Source of the DNA: Amycolatopsis sp. CA-128772
GTDB taxonomy: Bacteria; Actinomycetota; Actinomycetes; Mycobacteriales; Pseudonocardiaceae
Length of the DNA stretch: 64,000 nt
Assembly (NCBI RefSeq): GCF_002904295.1
Contig: NZ_PPHG01000014.1
Location: forward strand, 62,001 to 126,000
Direction of reading: 5' to 3'
Shown here one piece after another: positions 35,004-45,298 of this stretch. Both the position numbers and the translations under genes were made by a program. The notes below the pieces were generated by a model. It ran no database searches and was not told the origin of the DNA. It saw only the letters and a list, made by a program, of their open reading frames with translations. Numbering within the stretch: the first letter of the stretch is position 1; each line of letters starts with the position of its first letter.

Positions 35004-35768
35004 CTACCGCACGGTGAGCACCCGCGGGCCGTCTTCGGTGATCGCGATGGTGTGCTCGACGTGAGCGGCGCGGCTGCCGTCGACGGTGAGCAGCGACCAG
35101 CCGTCCTCGGCGTGCCGGTAGGCGTCGCCGCCCCGGGTGAGCATCGGCTCGATCGCCAGCGCGAGTCCCGGCTTGAGGCGCATGCCGCGGCCCGCGCGGC
35201 CCTCGTTCGGCAGGTGCGGTTCTTCGTGCATCGCGCGGCCGATGCCGTGGCCGCCGTGGTCCTCGAGCATGCCGTAGCCCGACGCGCGCCCGGCGGCACC
35301 GATCGCGTACGAGATGTCGCCGAGCTTCGCTCCCGGTTGCGCGGCGGCGATGCCGGCCGCGAGCGCGCGCTCGGTCGCCTCTATCAGTGATAGATCAGCC
35401 GGGTCGGCCGTGCCGACGACGAAGCTGATCGCCGCGTCACCGTTCCAGCCGTCGACGATCGCGCCGCAGTCGATGCTGACGAGGTCGCCGTCCTGGATGC
35501 GGTACGCCGTCGGGACGCCGTGCACGACGACGTCGTTGACGCTGGTGCAGATGACGCCGGGGTAGGGCGTCGGCGCCGACCGCGGCTGGTAGTGCAGAAA
35601 CGACGGCTTGGCGCCGGCTTCGCTGATCACCTGCGCGGCGATCTCGTCCAGCTCGCGCAGGGAGACGCCGATCGCGGCAGCCTCCTTGACCGCGTCCAGT
35701 GTCTGCGCCACGACTCGGCCGGCTTCGCGCATGACCGCCAGCTCGGCTTCGGTTTTGATCTCGACCAT
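35004..35768 (-). CDS. map: Methionine aminopeptidase, type I
   Basis: From ATG 35768 the protein has 254 residues. All five metal ligands are visible: two Asp in SIDCGAIVDGWNGDAAISF, His in GHGIGRAMHEEPHLP, Glu in LAIEPML and Glu in VEHTIAITEDGP. It removes the initiator Met from nascent proteins in the cytoplasm. The longer open frame to 35891 is rejected because a good promoter sits right before this ATG. It lacks the zinc-finger N-terminal extension found in some actinobacterial paralogues. A perfect tetO-like palindrome lies inside the gene at 35381-35393. Confidence 0.93.
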   Translation of the reverse strand: MVEIKTEAELAVMREAGRVVAQTLDAVKEAAAIGVSLRELDEIAAQVISEAGAKPSFLHYQPRSAPTPYPGVICTSVNDVVVHGVPTAYRIQDGDLVSIDCGAIVDGWNGDAAISFVVGTADPADLSLIEATERALAAGIAAAQPGAKLGDISYAIGAAGRASGYGMLEDHGGHGIGRAMHEEPHLPNEGRAGRGMRLKPGLALAIEPMLTRGGDAYRHAEDGWSLLTVDGSRAAHVEHTIAITEDGPRVLTVR

Positions 35769-35775
35769 GGCGATA

Positions 35776-35803
35776 ACTATACCGGTATAAGTATTGGTGT
35801 CCA
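35776..35803 (-). promoter_or_regulatory. Leaderless promoter of map with embedded palindrome
   Basis: On the minus strand TGGACA (-35) is followed after 16 bases by TATAGT (-10), which ends seven bases before the map ATG, so the transcript is probably leaderless. The perfect 12-bp palindrome TATACCGGTATA (35778-35789) overlaps the -10 and spacer and may be an operator. Confidence 0.55.
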
Positions 35804-35912
35804 GCGGGAGGTGGCCACCGCGTTCAGCCGGTGGCTCGGTCCGTGTCATCCGGAGTTCAGGCAACGCTGATTGACTTCTCCCGTTCACCACCTCTCTCGC
35901 GACGAGGACAAA

Positions 35913-36446
35913 TTGACACAGCCAGGACCCGCCGGTGACCCGCTGGCCGCGTTCACCGTCGAACTCGAGGAAATCCAGGCGAAAGCCGCAGCCGCGCAGG
36001 AGAAACTGCGTTCCGCCGTCGCCACCGTGCAGTCACCGGACGGGGCGATCACGGTCACCGTCGGCCCGAGCGGCGTGCTGCAGGACCTCCGGTTCGGCCC
36101 CCGCGCCTACGAACGGCCCCCGCAAGCCCTTTCCGCCACGGTGCTGCAGCTGATCGGCCGGGCGCAACAGAAGGTCTCCGCCGAGGTCGCCGACGCCTTC
36201 AGCGGCATGGTCGGCGAGAACTCGGCGGCCCGTGAGCTGCTCGACGAGTTCCTGCCGGCCCCCGAACCCGACGAGGGACCGCCGCCCCCGGGCAAGCGCG
36301 AAGTCTTCATGCCGGAGCAGGAAGCCGAGGATCGGCCGCCGGCGCACCGGCCGCCACCCGGGCCGCCGCCCCCGCAGCAAGGTCCACCGCGTCGTCGTCC
36401 CCGGCCCCGGCCGGACGAGGACGACGGCGAAAGCAACCCCTGGTAG
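35913..36446 (+). CDS. YbaB/EbfC-like protein of a type VII-secretion-type set
   Basis: About 177 residues from TTG 35913, which has a GAGGA site; a TTG at 35871 is the alternative. The first 100 residues look like a YbaB/EbfC-type alpha-beta-alpha protein (coiled coil LEEIQAKAAAAQEKLRSAVATVQS, then ITVTVGPSGVLQDLRFG). The C-terminal third is a Pro/Arg/Glu-rich disordered tail. Such YbaB-like proteins commonly accompany EspC/WXG100-type genes in actinobacteria, which is the case here. Confidence 0.65.
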   Translation: MTQPGPAGDPLAAFTVELEEIQAKAAAAQEKLRSAVATVQSPDGAITVTVGPSGVLQDLRFGPRAYERPPQALSATVLQLIGRAQQKVSAEVADAFSGMVGENSAARELLDEFLPAPEPDEGPPPPGKREVFMPEQEAEDRPPAHRPPPGPPPPQQGPPRRRPRPRPDEDDGESNPW

Positions 36447-36461
36447 TACGGAGGAGAACGG

Positions 36462-36797
36462 GTGGTTTCCGGAGCAGGTTTCTCGGTCGACCCGGCCGAG
36501 CTGCAGAAGTTCAGCCAGTTCCTGTCGGGCACCACGCAACCGGCGGTGCAGGACGCCGCGAACCGGATGCAGGCCGCCAACGGGTTCGACAACGCCGCGT
36601 TCGGCATCCTGCTCGCGCAGGTGCTCGCCGTGCCTTCGCGGGTCACGATGGCGGTGATCACCGGCGAGATCAACAACCTCGTCGGCGACATCGGCAAGTC
36701 CGCCGCCGACCTGACCAAGGCGGCCGAAACGTACGCGACCCACGACTCGAACACGGCACAGGGTTTGAGCACCTTCGAGACGGAGCTGGGCAAGTGA
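36462..36797 (+). CDS. EspC/WXG100-like small secreted protein
   Basis: A 111-residue helical protein from GTG 36462 with a GGAGGAG site. The N-terminus GFSVDPAELQKFSQFLSGTTQPAV and the C-terminal DLTKAAETYATHDSNTAQGLSTFETEL fit the EspC family of ESX-associated proteins (two helices, ending with the Y-A-x-x-D/E-type export motif). It overlaps the next gene by 4 bases (GTGA). No ESX secretion apparatus genes are in the window. Confidence 0.7.
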   Translation: MVSGAGFSVDPAELQKFSQFLSGTTQPAVQDAANRMQAANGFDNAAFGILLAQVLAVPSRVTMAVITGEINNLVGDIGKSAADLTKAAETYATHDSNTAQGLSTFETELGK

Positions 36798-38137
36798 CCG
36801 TTCCCATCACGGCGTCGAACTCCACGACCGGCGCCGGCGTCTTCGACAGCTGGAAGCAGGTCGGCGACTCGATCGGCAAGGTCCAGACCGAGCACGGCGG
36901 CGACCTCGCGGCCGTCAGCGTCGAGCTGGGCATCAACGTCATCAGCGCCGTCCTCGACACCGTCGCGTTCGCGATGGACCCGCTGGCGAAGCTCATCGCC
37001 GCGGGGCTGGGTTGGCTGATCGAGCACGTGTCGTTCCTGAAGTGGCCGCTCGACCAGGTCGCGGGCAACCCGTCCGAAGTCACGAAGGTCGCCAACGAGC
37101 TCCACAAGATCGGCGAAAGCCTGCGCAACACCGGCGAAGAGCTCGACAAGACGCTCCAGGCGACGATCACCCACTGGCAGGGCAAGGGCTACGACAGCTT
37201 CCTCAAGTCGATCAACGACCGGAAGGGCTGGATCGACGCCAACGCCAAGGCGGCCGACGTCGCCGGCTACATGGTCGAGACCACCGGGGCGCTGATCGGC
37301 GCCGTCCGCTCGCTGCTGCGCGACATCATCACGACGATCCTCGGCGACATCATCTCCACGATGCTGATCGCGCTCGCGCTGGCCATCCCCACCTTCGGCG
37401 CGTCGATCGCCGTCGGGGTGACCAAGTGCGTGGCGACGGTCTCGGTGCAGGTCGCGGCGATGATGGCGAAGCTCGCCAAGGTCGTCGCGTACGCCGGCCG
37501 CACGCTGGCGCGGCTCACCGGGCTTTCGAAGCTGGTCAAGGGAAAGCCGGGCTCCTCGGGCGCGGGGCACGAGCTGACGCCGGTGCCGCCGCCGGGCACC
37601 GCGATCACCCACAACGGCCCGCCCACCACCGGCGGCGCCACGCCCAGTACCCGGCCACCGGGCGACGGCACGACCCCGAACTTCTCGCGGCCGCTGCCAC
37701 CGCCGGGCACCGCGGTCACCCACGACGGCCCGCCGACCACCGGTGGCGGCACGCCGAGCACCCGGCCCCCGGGTGACGGCACCACGCCGAACTTCTCGCG
37801 GCCGCTGCCGAAGCCGCCGGAACCGCCCAAGCCGACGCCGCCGAAGTCGCACCTGAGCGACCACGACATCTCCACGATCAAGAAGCACGAGGACTGGCTG
37901 AAGACCAAGTTCGGCGACAGCTACAAGAAGATGAAGTTCGTCGACGACTGGCTGAAGGCCAAGCACCCGGACTACTACCCGATGCTGAAGGCGCTTTCCG
38001 ACGCCAAGAGCTCGAAGAACTTCGTGGGCTGGGCGGGCAAGGACATCGTGCAGGTCGACCGCGGGCTCACCGACATCCAGATGCAGGCGGAAGCGGCGTG
38101 GGCCGAGGAAGACAAGAAGCAGCAACAGCCGCAGTGA
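36794..38137 (+). CDS. Putative type VII-secreted large protein with proline-rich repeat
   Basis: A 447-residue protein. Residues 1-160 are helical and WXG100-like (THWQGKGYDSFLKS near residue 129 resembles a W-x-G turn). About 165-240 is strongly hydrophobic (IITTILGDIISTMLIALALAIPTFGASIAVG). Then come two near-identical 37-residue Pro/Thr/Gly-rich repeats, and a Lys-rich C-terminal domain of about 95 residues (SHLSDHDISTIKKHEDWLKTKFGDSY...). The layout of targeting domain, linker and C-terminal domain is that of polymorphic secreted proteins. No immunity-like gene follows, so toxin activity is not supported. The C-terminal domain is not recognised. Confidence 0.65.
   Translation: MTVPITASNSTTGAGVFDSWKQVGDSIGKVQTEHGGDLAAVSVELGINVISAVLDTVAFAMDPLAKLIAAGLGWLIEHVSFLKWPLDQVAGNPSEVTKVANELHKIGESLRNTGEELDKTLQATITHWQGKGYDSFLKSINDRKGWIDANAKAADVAGYMVETTGALIGAVRSLLRDIITTILGDIISTMLIALALAIPTFGASIAVGVTKCVATVSVQVAAMMAKLAKVVAYAGRTLARLTGLSKLVKGKPGSSGAGHELTPVPPPGTAITHNGPPTTGGATPSTRPPGDGTTPNFSRPLPPPGTAVTHDGPPTTGGGTPSTRPPGDGTTPNFSRPLPKPPEPPKPTPPKSHLSDHDISTIKKHEDWLKTKFGDSYKKMKFVDDWLKAKHPDYYPMLKALSDAKSSKNFVGWAGKDIVQVDRGLTDIQMQAEAAWAEEDKKQQQPQ
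37586..37807 (+). repeat. Two tandem 111-bp coding repeats
   Basis: Two copies (37586-37696 and 37697-37807) encode PPPGTA[IV]TH[ND]GPPTTGG then [AG]TPSTRPPGDGTTPNFSRPL. DNA identity between copies is high, which points to recent duplication. They form the linker of the putative secreted protein. Confidence 0.85.
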
Positions 38138-38143
38138 GGCCGG

Positions 38144-38172
38144 GACCGCCGCCCCCGCGCGGGGCGGCGGTC
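38144..38172. terminator. Hairpin terminator
   Basis: A perfect 12-bp stem (GACCGCCGCCCC and complement) with a CGCGC loop, 7 bases after the stop of the secreted-protein gene and 8 bases before the stop of the convergent acyl-CoA dehydrogenase gene. Confidence 0.7.
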
Positions 38173-38179
38173 GCCGTCG

Positions 38180-39334
38180 TCAGGCCACGCCGAGGTGGCG
38201 CGAGATCAGCATCTTCTGGACCTCGCTGGTGCCCTCGCCGATCTCCAGGATCTTCGCGTCGCGGTAGAAGCGGCCCACCGGGAACTCGTTCATGAACCCG
38301 TAGCCGCCGAAGATCTGCGTCGCGTCGCGCGCGTTGTCCATGGCCGCGTTGGACGCCACCAGCTTCGCGATCGACGCCTCCTTCTTGAACGGCTCGCCAC
38401 GCAGCATCTTCGACGCCGCCTGGTAGTACGCCAGCCGGGCCGTGTGCGTGCGCACCTCCATGTCGGCGATCTTGAACTGGATCGCCTGGTACTCGCCGAT
38501 CCGCTTGCCGAACGCGACGCGGTCCTTCACGTACTTCAGGCACTCGTCCACGCAGCCCTGCGCCAGACCCACCGACACGGCCGCGATGGCGATCCGGCCT
38601 TCGTCCAGAGTGGACAGGAACTGCGCGTACCCGCGGCCCCGTACGCCGACCAGGTTCTCCGCCGGGACCCGAGCGTCCGAAAAGGACAGTTCGTGCGTGT
38701 CCGAACAGTTCCAGCCGACCTTCGAGTACTTCGGCGCCACCTCGAAGCCCGGCGTGCCCGACGGGATGAGGATCGCCGAGATCTCCTTGCGGCCGTTCTC
38801 CATCACGTCCGTCACCGCCGTCACGGTGACCAGCTTGGTGATGTCCGTGCCCGAGTTCGTGATGAACGCCTTGCTGCCGTTGACGACCCACTCGTCACCG
38901 TCCAACGCGGCCCGCGTGCGCGTCGCCCCGGCGTCCGAGCCACCACCCGGTTCGGTCAGGCCGAAGCCGCCCAACGCGGTGCCCTCGCACAGCGAAGGCA
39001 GCCACTGCTCCTTCTGCTCCTGCGTGCCGAAGCGGAAGATCGGCATCGCGCCGAGGGAAACGCCGGCCTCCAGGGTGATCGCGACCGACGAGTCGACCCG
39101 GGCCAGCTCCTCCAAGGCCAGGCACAGCGCGAAGTAGTCGCCGCCCATGCCGCCGAACTCCTCGGGGAACGGCAGGCCGAACAGGCCCATCTCCCCCATC
39201 TTCGCGACGATCGCGTACGGGAACTCTTCCTTCTCGTACAGCTCGCCGATCACCGGAGCGACCTCGGCGTGCGCGAAGTCCTCGACGGTCTTGCGGAGCG
39301 ACTCGTACTCCTCGTCCAGGCGGAAGTCGATCAC
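38180..39334 (-). CDS. Acyl-CoA dehydrogenase of the carboxylase operon
   Basis: A 384-residue dehydrogenase with [37 protein letters not shown] and the C-terminal [27 protein letters not shown] including the base Glu. Together with the two carboxylase subunits it fits a branched-chain (isovaleryl- or citronellyl-type) acyl-CoA pathway, where the enoyl-CoA product is carboxylated next. Its start overlaps the stop of the alpha-subunit gene by 4 bases (ATGA). Exact substrate is inference. Confidence 0.88.
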   Translation of the reverse strand: MIDFRLDEEYESLRKTVEDFAHAEVAPVIGELYEKEEFPYAIVAKMGEMGLFGLPFPEEFGGMGGDYFALCLALEELARVDSSVAITLEAGVSLGAMPIFRFGTQEQKEQWLPSLCEGTALGGFGLTEPGGGSDAGATRTRAALDGDEWVVNGSKAFITNSGTDITKLVTVTAVTDVMENGRKEISAILIPSGTPGFEVAPKYSKVGWNCSDTHELSFSDARVPAENLVGVRGRGYAQFLSTLDEGRIAIAAVSVGLAQGCVDECLKYVKDRVAFGKRIGEYQAIQFKIADMEVRTHTARLAYYQAASKMLRGEPFKKEASIAKLVASNAAMDNARDATQIFGGYGFMNEFPVGRFYRDAKILEIGEGTSEVQKMLISRHLGVA

Positions 39335-41316
39335 GGCTGCTCCTCTTGGGGGGTGACTACGGCAAGGGTTTCGTCCAGCGCGACCTGCTGGCCGGTCCGG
39401 ACGGGGAGTTCGCTGACCACGCCGTCGATCGGCGCGGTGACCGTGTGCTCCATCTTCATCGCTTCGACGACCAGCAACGGTGTCCCGGCCTTCACGACGT
39501 CTCCCGCCGCGACCTTCACCACGAGCACCGTGCCCGGCATCGGGCTGGTGACCGGGCCCGCCCCCGCGGCCTCGCCGCGTGACGCCAGCACGAACTCCTG
39601 CTCCCCGAAGGGAAACCCGAGCCCGTCGCGGGACAGCCAGACCGTCCGGTCAGGACCGCACGCCTGGCGGTAGCGGTGGAAGCCGCCGGTGTGCCGGATT
39701 TCGAGCACGTCGCCGTCACGCCGGGCCGAAACCACCACCGGCTCGTCGTCGCCGACGAACACCGTCGCCGACGACGGCGTGCCCTGCACCCGGACCACCG
39801 CCCGGGCGGTGCCGGACTTCAGCCGGAACGTCACCCCGCCGGAGCCGCCCATCCGCCAGCCGTCCGGCACGTCCCACGGGTCCACGACGGGGCCCGTGGG
39901 CTGCAGCTGCAGGAACCGGTCCAGCGCGGCCGCGACGAAGAACTCCGCGGGCACGTCGGAGGAAACGAGTTCGGACAGCCGCCGGTCGACCAGCTCGGTG
40001 TCGAGCCGGCCGGCGCGGACGTCGGCGTCGGCCAGCAGCGCGCGCAGGAACGCGGTGTTCGTGCCGACGCCCAGCAACGCCGTGTCGGCCAGCGCCAGGT
40101 CGAGCCGGTGCAGCGCCGACGCGCGGTCCGGGCCCCAGGCGATGACCTTGGCCAGCATCGGGTCGTAGTTCGAGCCGATGACGGCGCCGGGCGTCATCCA
40201 CGAATCGACGCGGACGCCGTCGCCGGCCGGCTCGTGCACCGCCAGAACGGTGCCGCCGGTCGGGATGAACCCGCGCGCCGGATCTTCGGCGTACACCCGC
40301 GCTTCGACGGCGTGTCCATTGAGGACGACGTCTTCCTGGTCGAGCGAAAGGTGTTCCCCGGCGGCCACCCGGACCTGCCACTCGACCAGGTCCAGGCCGG
40401 TGACCAGCTCGGTGACCGGGTGCTCGACCTGCAGCCGGGTGTTCATCTCCATGAAGAAGAACTCGTCCGGGTTCTTCGCCGACATGATGAACTCGACGGT
40501 GCCCGCGCCGACGTAGCCGACCGAGCGCGCGGCCTCGGCCGCCGCCGAGCCCATCTTCTCGCGGGTGGCCTCGTCGAGCAGCACCGACGGCGCTTCCTCG
40601 ATGATCTTCTGGTGCCGCCGCTGCAGGCTGCACTCTCGCTCGCCGAGGTGCAGGACGGTGCCGTGCGTGTCGGCGAGCACCTGGATCTCGATGTGCCGCG
40701 GCGTGGTGACGAACCGTTCCATCAGCAGCGTGTCGTCGCCGAAGGACCCCTTGGCCTCGCGCCGCGCGGACTCGATCGCCGCGTCCAGCTCCTCGGGGGC
40801 GTGCACCAGCCGCATGCCCTTGCCGCCACCGCCGGCCGACGGCTTAAGCAGCAGCGGGTAGCCCACCTTGGCGGCCGCCTCGGCAAAGCCACCCTCGGGG
40901 ATGTCCACATCGGACGCACCGGGCACGACCGGGACACCCGCCTTCGACACCGTGGCCTTGGCGCGGATCTTGTCGCCCATGGCGTCGATCGCGGCCACCG
41001 GCGGGCCGATGAACACGAGCCCGGCGGCCTCGCAGGCGCGCGCGAACGCGGCGTTCTCCGCCAGGAAGCCGTAACCCGGGTGCACGGCCTGCGCGCCGGA
41101 CGACACCGCGGCGTCGACGATGGCCGCGATGTCCAGGTAGCTCTTCGACGCCTCCGCCGGCCCGATGCGCACCGCCGTGTGCGCCTCGCGGACGTGCCGG
41201 GCGTCGGCGTCCGCGTCGCTGTACACCGCGACCGCGCGGATGCCGAGGGCTCGCAGCGTGCGGATGACCCGGACGGCGATCTCGCCCCGGTTCGCGACCA
41301 AAACTGAGTCGAACAT
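39331..41316 (-). CDS. Biotin-dependent acyl-CoA carboxylase alpha subunit (biotin carboxylase + BCCP)
   Basis: From ATG 41316 ([25 protein letters not shown]) the protein has 661 residues. The ATP-grasp biotin carboxylase has [14 protein letters not shown] and [26 protein letters not shown] linker of about 150 residues follows. The C-terminal carrier domain has the biotinylated Lys in [16 protein letters not shown]. It carboxylates biotin with ATP and bicarbonate for transfer by the beta subunit encoded 5 bases upstream. The organisation fits methylcrotonyl- or geranyl-CoA carboxylase more than the housekeeping AccA3. The longer open frame to 41844 overlaps the beta subunit and is not used. 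Confidence 0.9.
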   Translation of the reverse strand: MFDSVLVANRGEIAVRVIRTLRALGIRAVAVYSDADADARHVREAHTAVRIGPAEASKSYLDIAAIVDAAVSSGAQAVHPGYGFLAENAAFARACEAAGLVFIGPPVAAIDAMGDKIRAKATVSKAGVPVVPGASDVDIPEGGFAEAAAKVGYPLLLKPSAGGGGKGMRLVHAPEELDAAIESARREAKGSFGDDTLLMERFVTTPRHIEIQVLADTHGTVLHLGERECSLQRRHQKIIEEAPSVLLDEATREKMGSAAAEAARSVGYVGAGTVEFIMSAKNPDEFFFMEMNTRLQVEHPVTELVTGLDLVEWQVRVAAGEHLSLDQEDVVLNGHAVEARVYAEDPARGFIPTGGTVLAVHEPAGDGVRVDSWMTPGAVIGSNYDPMLAKVIAWGPDRASALHRLDLALADTALLGVGTNTAFLRALLADADVRAGRLDTELVDRRLSELVSSDVPAEFFVAAALDRFLQLQPTGPVVDPWDVPDGWRMGGSGGVTFRLKSGTARAVVRVQGTPSSATVFVGDDEPVVVSARRDGDVLEIRHTGGFHRYRQACGPDRTVWLSRDGLGFPFGEQEFVLASRGEAAGAGPVTSPMPGTVLVVKVAAGDVVKAGTPLLVVEAMKMEHTVTAPIDGVVSELPVRTGQQVALDETLAVVTPQEEQP

Positions 41317-41321
41317 GCCCC

Positions 41322-42935
<1,614 letters not shown>

Positions 42936-42948
42936 GGGCTCCCTCGAC

Positions 42949-42992
42949 GTTAGCGGTCGTTAACCTCCGGCTCGATGTTAGCGACCGCTAAC
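42949..42992. promoter_or_regulatory. Two TetR-type operators upstream of the carboxylase operon
   Basis: Two 16-bp palindromes, GTTAGCGGTCGTTAAC (42949-42964) and GTTAGCGACCGCTAAC (42977-42992), lie 28 bases apart, the first 13 bases before the operon's start codon. The second has perfect 7-bp arms. An identical-type site precedes the TetR gene at 44125, so that TetR is the likely repressor. Confidence 0.7.
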
Positions 42993-43035
42993 GTGGGTGT
43001 CCAGTCGCTGGAATGCGGCAGTCGTGGAATACGGA

Positions 43036-43065
43036 AAGGCCACCCCGGCGGACCGGGGTGGCCTT
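43036..43065. terminator. Hairpin terminator of the SGNH hydrolase gene
   Basis: A perfect 13-bp stem (AAGGCCACCCCGG and complement) with a CGGA loop, 11 bases beyond the SGNH stop. Confidence 0.75.
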
Positions 43066-43076
43066 CGCAGACTCGC

Positions 43077-43889
43077 TCAGCCGATTGCCGCCCGCAGCGG
43101 GGCGTAGTAGCCGCCGGACTGGCCGGCCACGGTCGGGTGATAGGACTCGATCACCGGCCAGGTGAGGCTGTGCAGGTAGTCGTCGGCCGACGAGCAGATG
43201 TTGTGGCCGACGAACGACGGCCGGACGTCGACGAACGTCGCCCCGGCCGACCCCGCGCGCTGCTGGATGACCGACGCGAGCGCGTCGGCGCCCGAGTTGA
43301 TCGCCGTGCGCTTGGTGTCGCTCAGCCCGACCCAGCAGGAGCCGGGGACGGTGTAGAAGCGCGGGTAGGACAGGACGACGAGCTGGGCACCCGGCGCCTT
43401 GGCCTTGATCGCGTTGTAGGTGTTGGTCAGCAGGGGCGGCAGCGTGTTGTTGACGTAGGTCTTCGCCGTGTTGACGCGGTTCACGCAGTCGGAGTCACTG
43501 CCCAGCGTGCAGGTCTGGATCACGTCGCTGAACCCGGCGTCGTTCCCGCCGACGGTCACCGTGACGAGCGTGGCCGAAGCGGGGATCGAGTTCGCCTGGT
43601 TGATGACGTCGCCGGTGCGGGCACCGGAGCAGGCCAGGAACGTGAACGAGGTTCCGCTGTGGGCGTTGGCCCACAGCTGCGGGTAGGCCTTCGAGCTGCG
43701 GTAGCAGCTCCCGGAACTGCCGTAGCTGCCGGCTCCGACCCCCGAGGAGTAGGAGTCGCCGACCGCGGCGTAGACGGTCCCGGCGGCCTGGGCGAGGCCC
43801 GTGACGCCGAGAGAAGCAAGGACAACGGCCCCCAGGGCCGTACTCAACCGTAGGAGGGATCGCCGGAACTTACGGGTGGGAACAGCCAT
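43077..43889 (-). CDS. Secreted SGNH/GDSL hydrolase (lipase/esterase)
   Basis: A 270-residue protein with a signal peptide (RKFRRSLLRLSTALGAVVLASLGVTGLAQAAG). Family blocks are VGDSYSSGVGAG (nucleophile Ser), TVTVGGNDAGFSDV (block III) and the C-terminal SYHPTVAGQSGGY (catalytic His). Six cysteines fit the three disulfides of Streptomyces-type secreted lipases and esterases. It acts outside the cell on lipid or ester substrates. GGAGTGACCC gives a good ribosome site before the ATG. Confidence 0.92.
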   Translation of the reverse strand: MAVPTRKFRRSLLRLSTALGAVVLASLGVTGLAQAAGTVYAAVGDSYSSGVGAGSYGSSGSCYRSSKAYPQLWANAHSGTSFTFLACSGARTGDVINQANSIPASATLVTVTVGGNDAGFSDVIQTCTLGSDSDCVNRVNTAKTYVNNTLPPLLTNTYNAIKAKAPGAQLVVLSYPRFYTVPGSCWVGLSDTKRTAINSGADALASVIQQRAGSAGATFVDVRPSFVGHNICSSADDYLHSLTWPVIESYHPTVAGQSGGYYAPLRAAIG

Positions 43890-44087
43890 GGGTCACTCCT
43901 TTGTGACAGGGCCGACGCAAATAGCACAGCAGGTGGAAGCCCCACGAGGAACCCCTAGGTATCGGTAGGTACCCACTCGGCCCACACCGGAAGGATGAAA
44001 CGCCGCGTTGACGCTGGTTAACACCCGTCCGGGGGGCTAACGCAAGCCGGACGGGGACCACAGCCGCGCCGGGCCGAGCACGACACT

Positions 44088-44118
44088 GTTAGCGCTCGCT
44101 AACCTGCCGCTCTAATAT
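44088..44118 (+). promoter_or_regulatory. TetR operator and leaderless promoter of the TetR gene
   Basis: GTTAGCG-CT-CGCTAAC (44088-44103) is a perfect 7-bp-arm palindrome. TAATAT (44113-44118) is a strong -10 that ends six bases before the ATG at 44125, so the message is probably leaderless. The palindrome covers the -35 position, as expected for autoregulation. Confidence 0.7.
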
Positions 44119-44124
44119 GGCTGG

Positions 44125-44715
44125 ATGCCGGGCAACTTCACCCCTCTCGTGAACGGCGAGAAGGCGAACAGGCGCGAACAGATCCTGTCCGCTGCCGCCG
44201 AACTGTTCGCCCACCACGGCTTCCACGGCGTCGGCATCGACGACATCGGGGCCGCGGTCGGCATCTCCGGACCCGGGCTCTACCGGCACTTCCGCAGCAA
44301 GGACGCAATCCTCGGGGAGATGCTGAACTCGATCAGCAAATACCTGCTCGACGGCGGCACGGAGTGGGCGAGCCGCCCGGTCGACCCGGACGACACGCTG
44401 GCCGGGCTCGTGGCGTTCCACGTCGGCTTCGCGCTCTCGCACCCGGCCCTGATCACCGTTCAGGAGCGCAACCTCGCGAACCTCACCGACACCGACCGCA
44501 AGCAGGTGCGCGCGCTGCAGCGGCAGTACGTCGAGGTGTGGGTGCGGGTGATCCGCGAAGCCCTCCCGGAGCTGGGGGAACTGGAGGCGCGGTCGGCGGC
44601 ACACGCCGTGTTCGGGTTGATCAACTCGACGCCGTACAACCGCCATCTCGGTGACGGTGAGCTCGCCGAACTGCTCTGCCGGCTCGCGCTGGGTGCCCTT
44701 CGCGCGGCGGGATGA
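44125..44715 (+). CDS. TetR-family regulator, likely repressor of the carboxylase operon
   Basis: A 196-residue TetR protein with the helix-turn-helix VGIDDIGAAVGISGPGLYRHFRSKDAILGEML at about residues 36-67, then a helical ligand-binding domain. It shares the GTTAGCG-NN-CGCTAAC operator with the carboxylase operon 1.1 kb upstream, although the SGNH gene lies between them. The probable ligand is an acyl-CoA intermediate of that pathway. Its stop overlaps the start of the next gene by 4 bases (ATGA). Confidence 0.85.
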   Translation: MPGNFTPLVNGEKANRREQILSAAAELFAHHGFHGVGIDDIGAAVGISGPGLYRHFRSKDAILGEMLNSISKYLLDGGTEWASRPVDPDDTLAGLVAFHVGFALSHPALITVQERNLANLTDTDRKQVRALQRQYVEVWVRVIREALPELGELEARSAAHAVFGLINSTPYNRHLGDGELAELLCRLALGALRAAG

Positions 44716-45269
44716 CCACCCGCGGATCAAGGTATCCCCACGAGGGGCGTCGCTGGTGTTTGATGGGGCACGTGGACCCGGATTGGAGCGAGCAGGAGCG
44801 CCGGCTCGTCGAGAAGGCGCAGCGCGCGTTGACCGCGTTGAGCCTCGGCGACGACGCCGAAGCGCTGGGCGAGGTCGCCCCTTCGGCCGCCGAGCCGCAG
44901 GCCCGCGCGGACGAGACGAAGGCCCTGATGCTGCTGCTCTTCGGCGAGTGCAGCGCGATGGTGTCCACCCTCGGCGACGGCGGCAGCGCCCCGGTGAAGG
45001 TCCAGGTCTTCGACGAAGACGGTGAAGAGGTCTCGATCGACCAGGCCGACCCGCCGGTGCGGACCGCGGTCCGGACGCTGCTCGCGGAAGTTCACGGCAA
45101 CACCGAAGCCGCACAGGAGCAGGTCGAAATCGCCCTGGCGAACGCGGCGCCGGACGAGGTCGACAGCCTCGTCCTGCAGGCGCTGCGCTGGACGATCCGG
45201 CTTTCGGTGGAGTGCCTGGACCGCGACCTGCCGGTGGCCCCCTGGATTTCCGAAGCCGTCTCCGACTAG
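44712..45269 (+). CDS. Conserved actinobacterial protein of unknown function
   Basis: Up to 185 residues from ATG 44712; ATG 44763 (MGHVDPDWSEQERRLVEKAQ, 168 residues) is the better N-terminus by content. The protein is acidic and mostly helical (ERRLVEKAQRALTALSLGDDAEALGEVA; TEAAQEQVEIALANAAPDEVDSLVLQALRW). No catalytic motif, signal peptide or membrane segment is visible. The 4-base overlap with the TetR gene suggests joint expression. I do not recognise the family. Confidence 0.7.
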   Translation: MTTRGSRYPHEGRRWCLMGHVDPDWSEQERRLVEKAQRALTALSLGDDAEALGEVAPSAAEPQARADETKALMLLLFGECSAMVSTLGDGGSAPVKVQVFDEDGEEVSIDQADPPVRTAVRTLLAEVHGNTEAAQEQVEIALANAAPDEVDSLVLQALRWTIRLSVECLDRDLPVAPWISEAVSD

Positions 45270-45298
45270 GGGCCCCTGAACCGCCCGGGCGGGGAGGA

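Noticed and set aside
36794..38137. Polymorphic toxin with immunity protein
   Set aside because: The C-terminal domain matches no toxin I know, and the next gene is a convergent acyl-CoA dehydrogenase behind a terminator, not an immunity gene.
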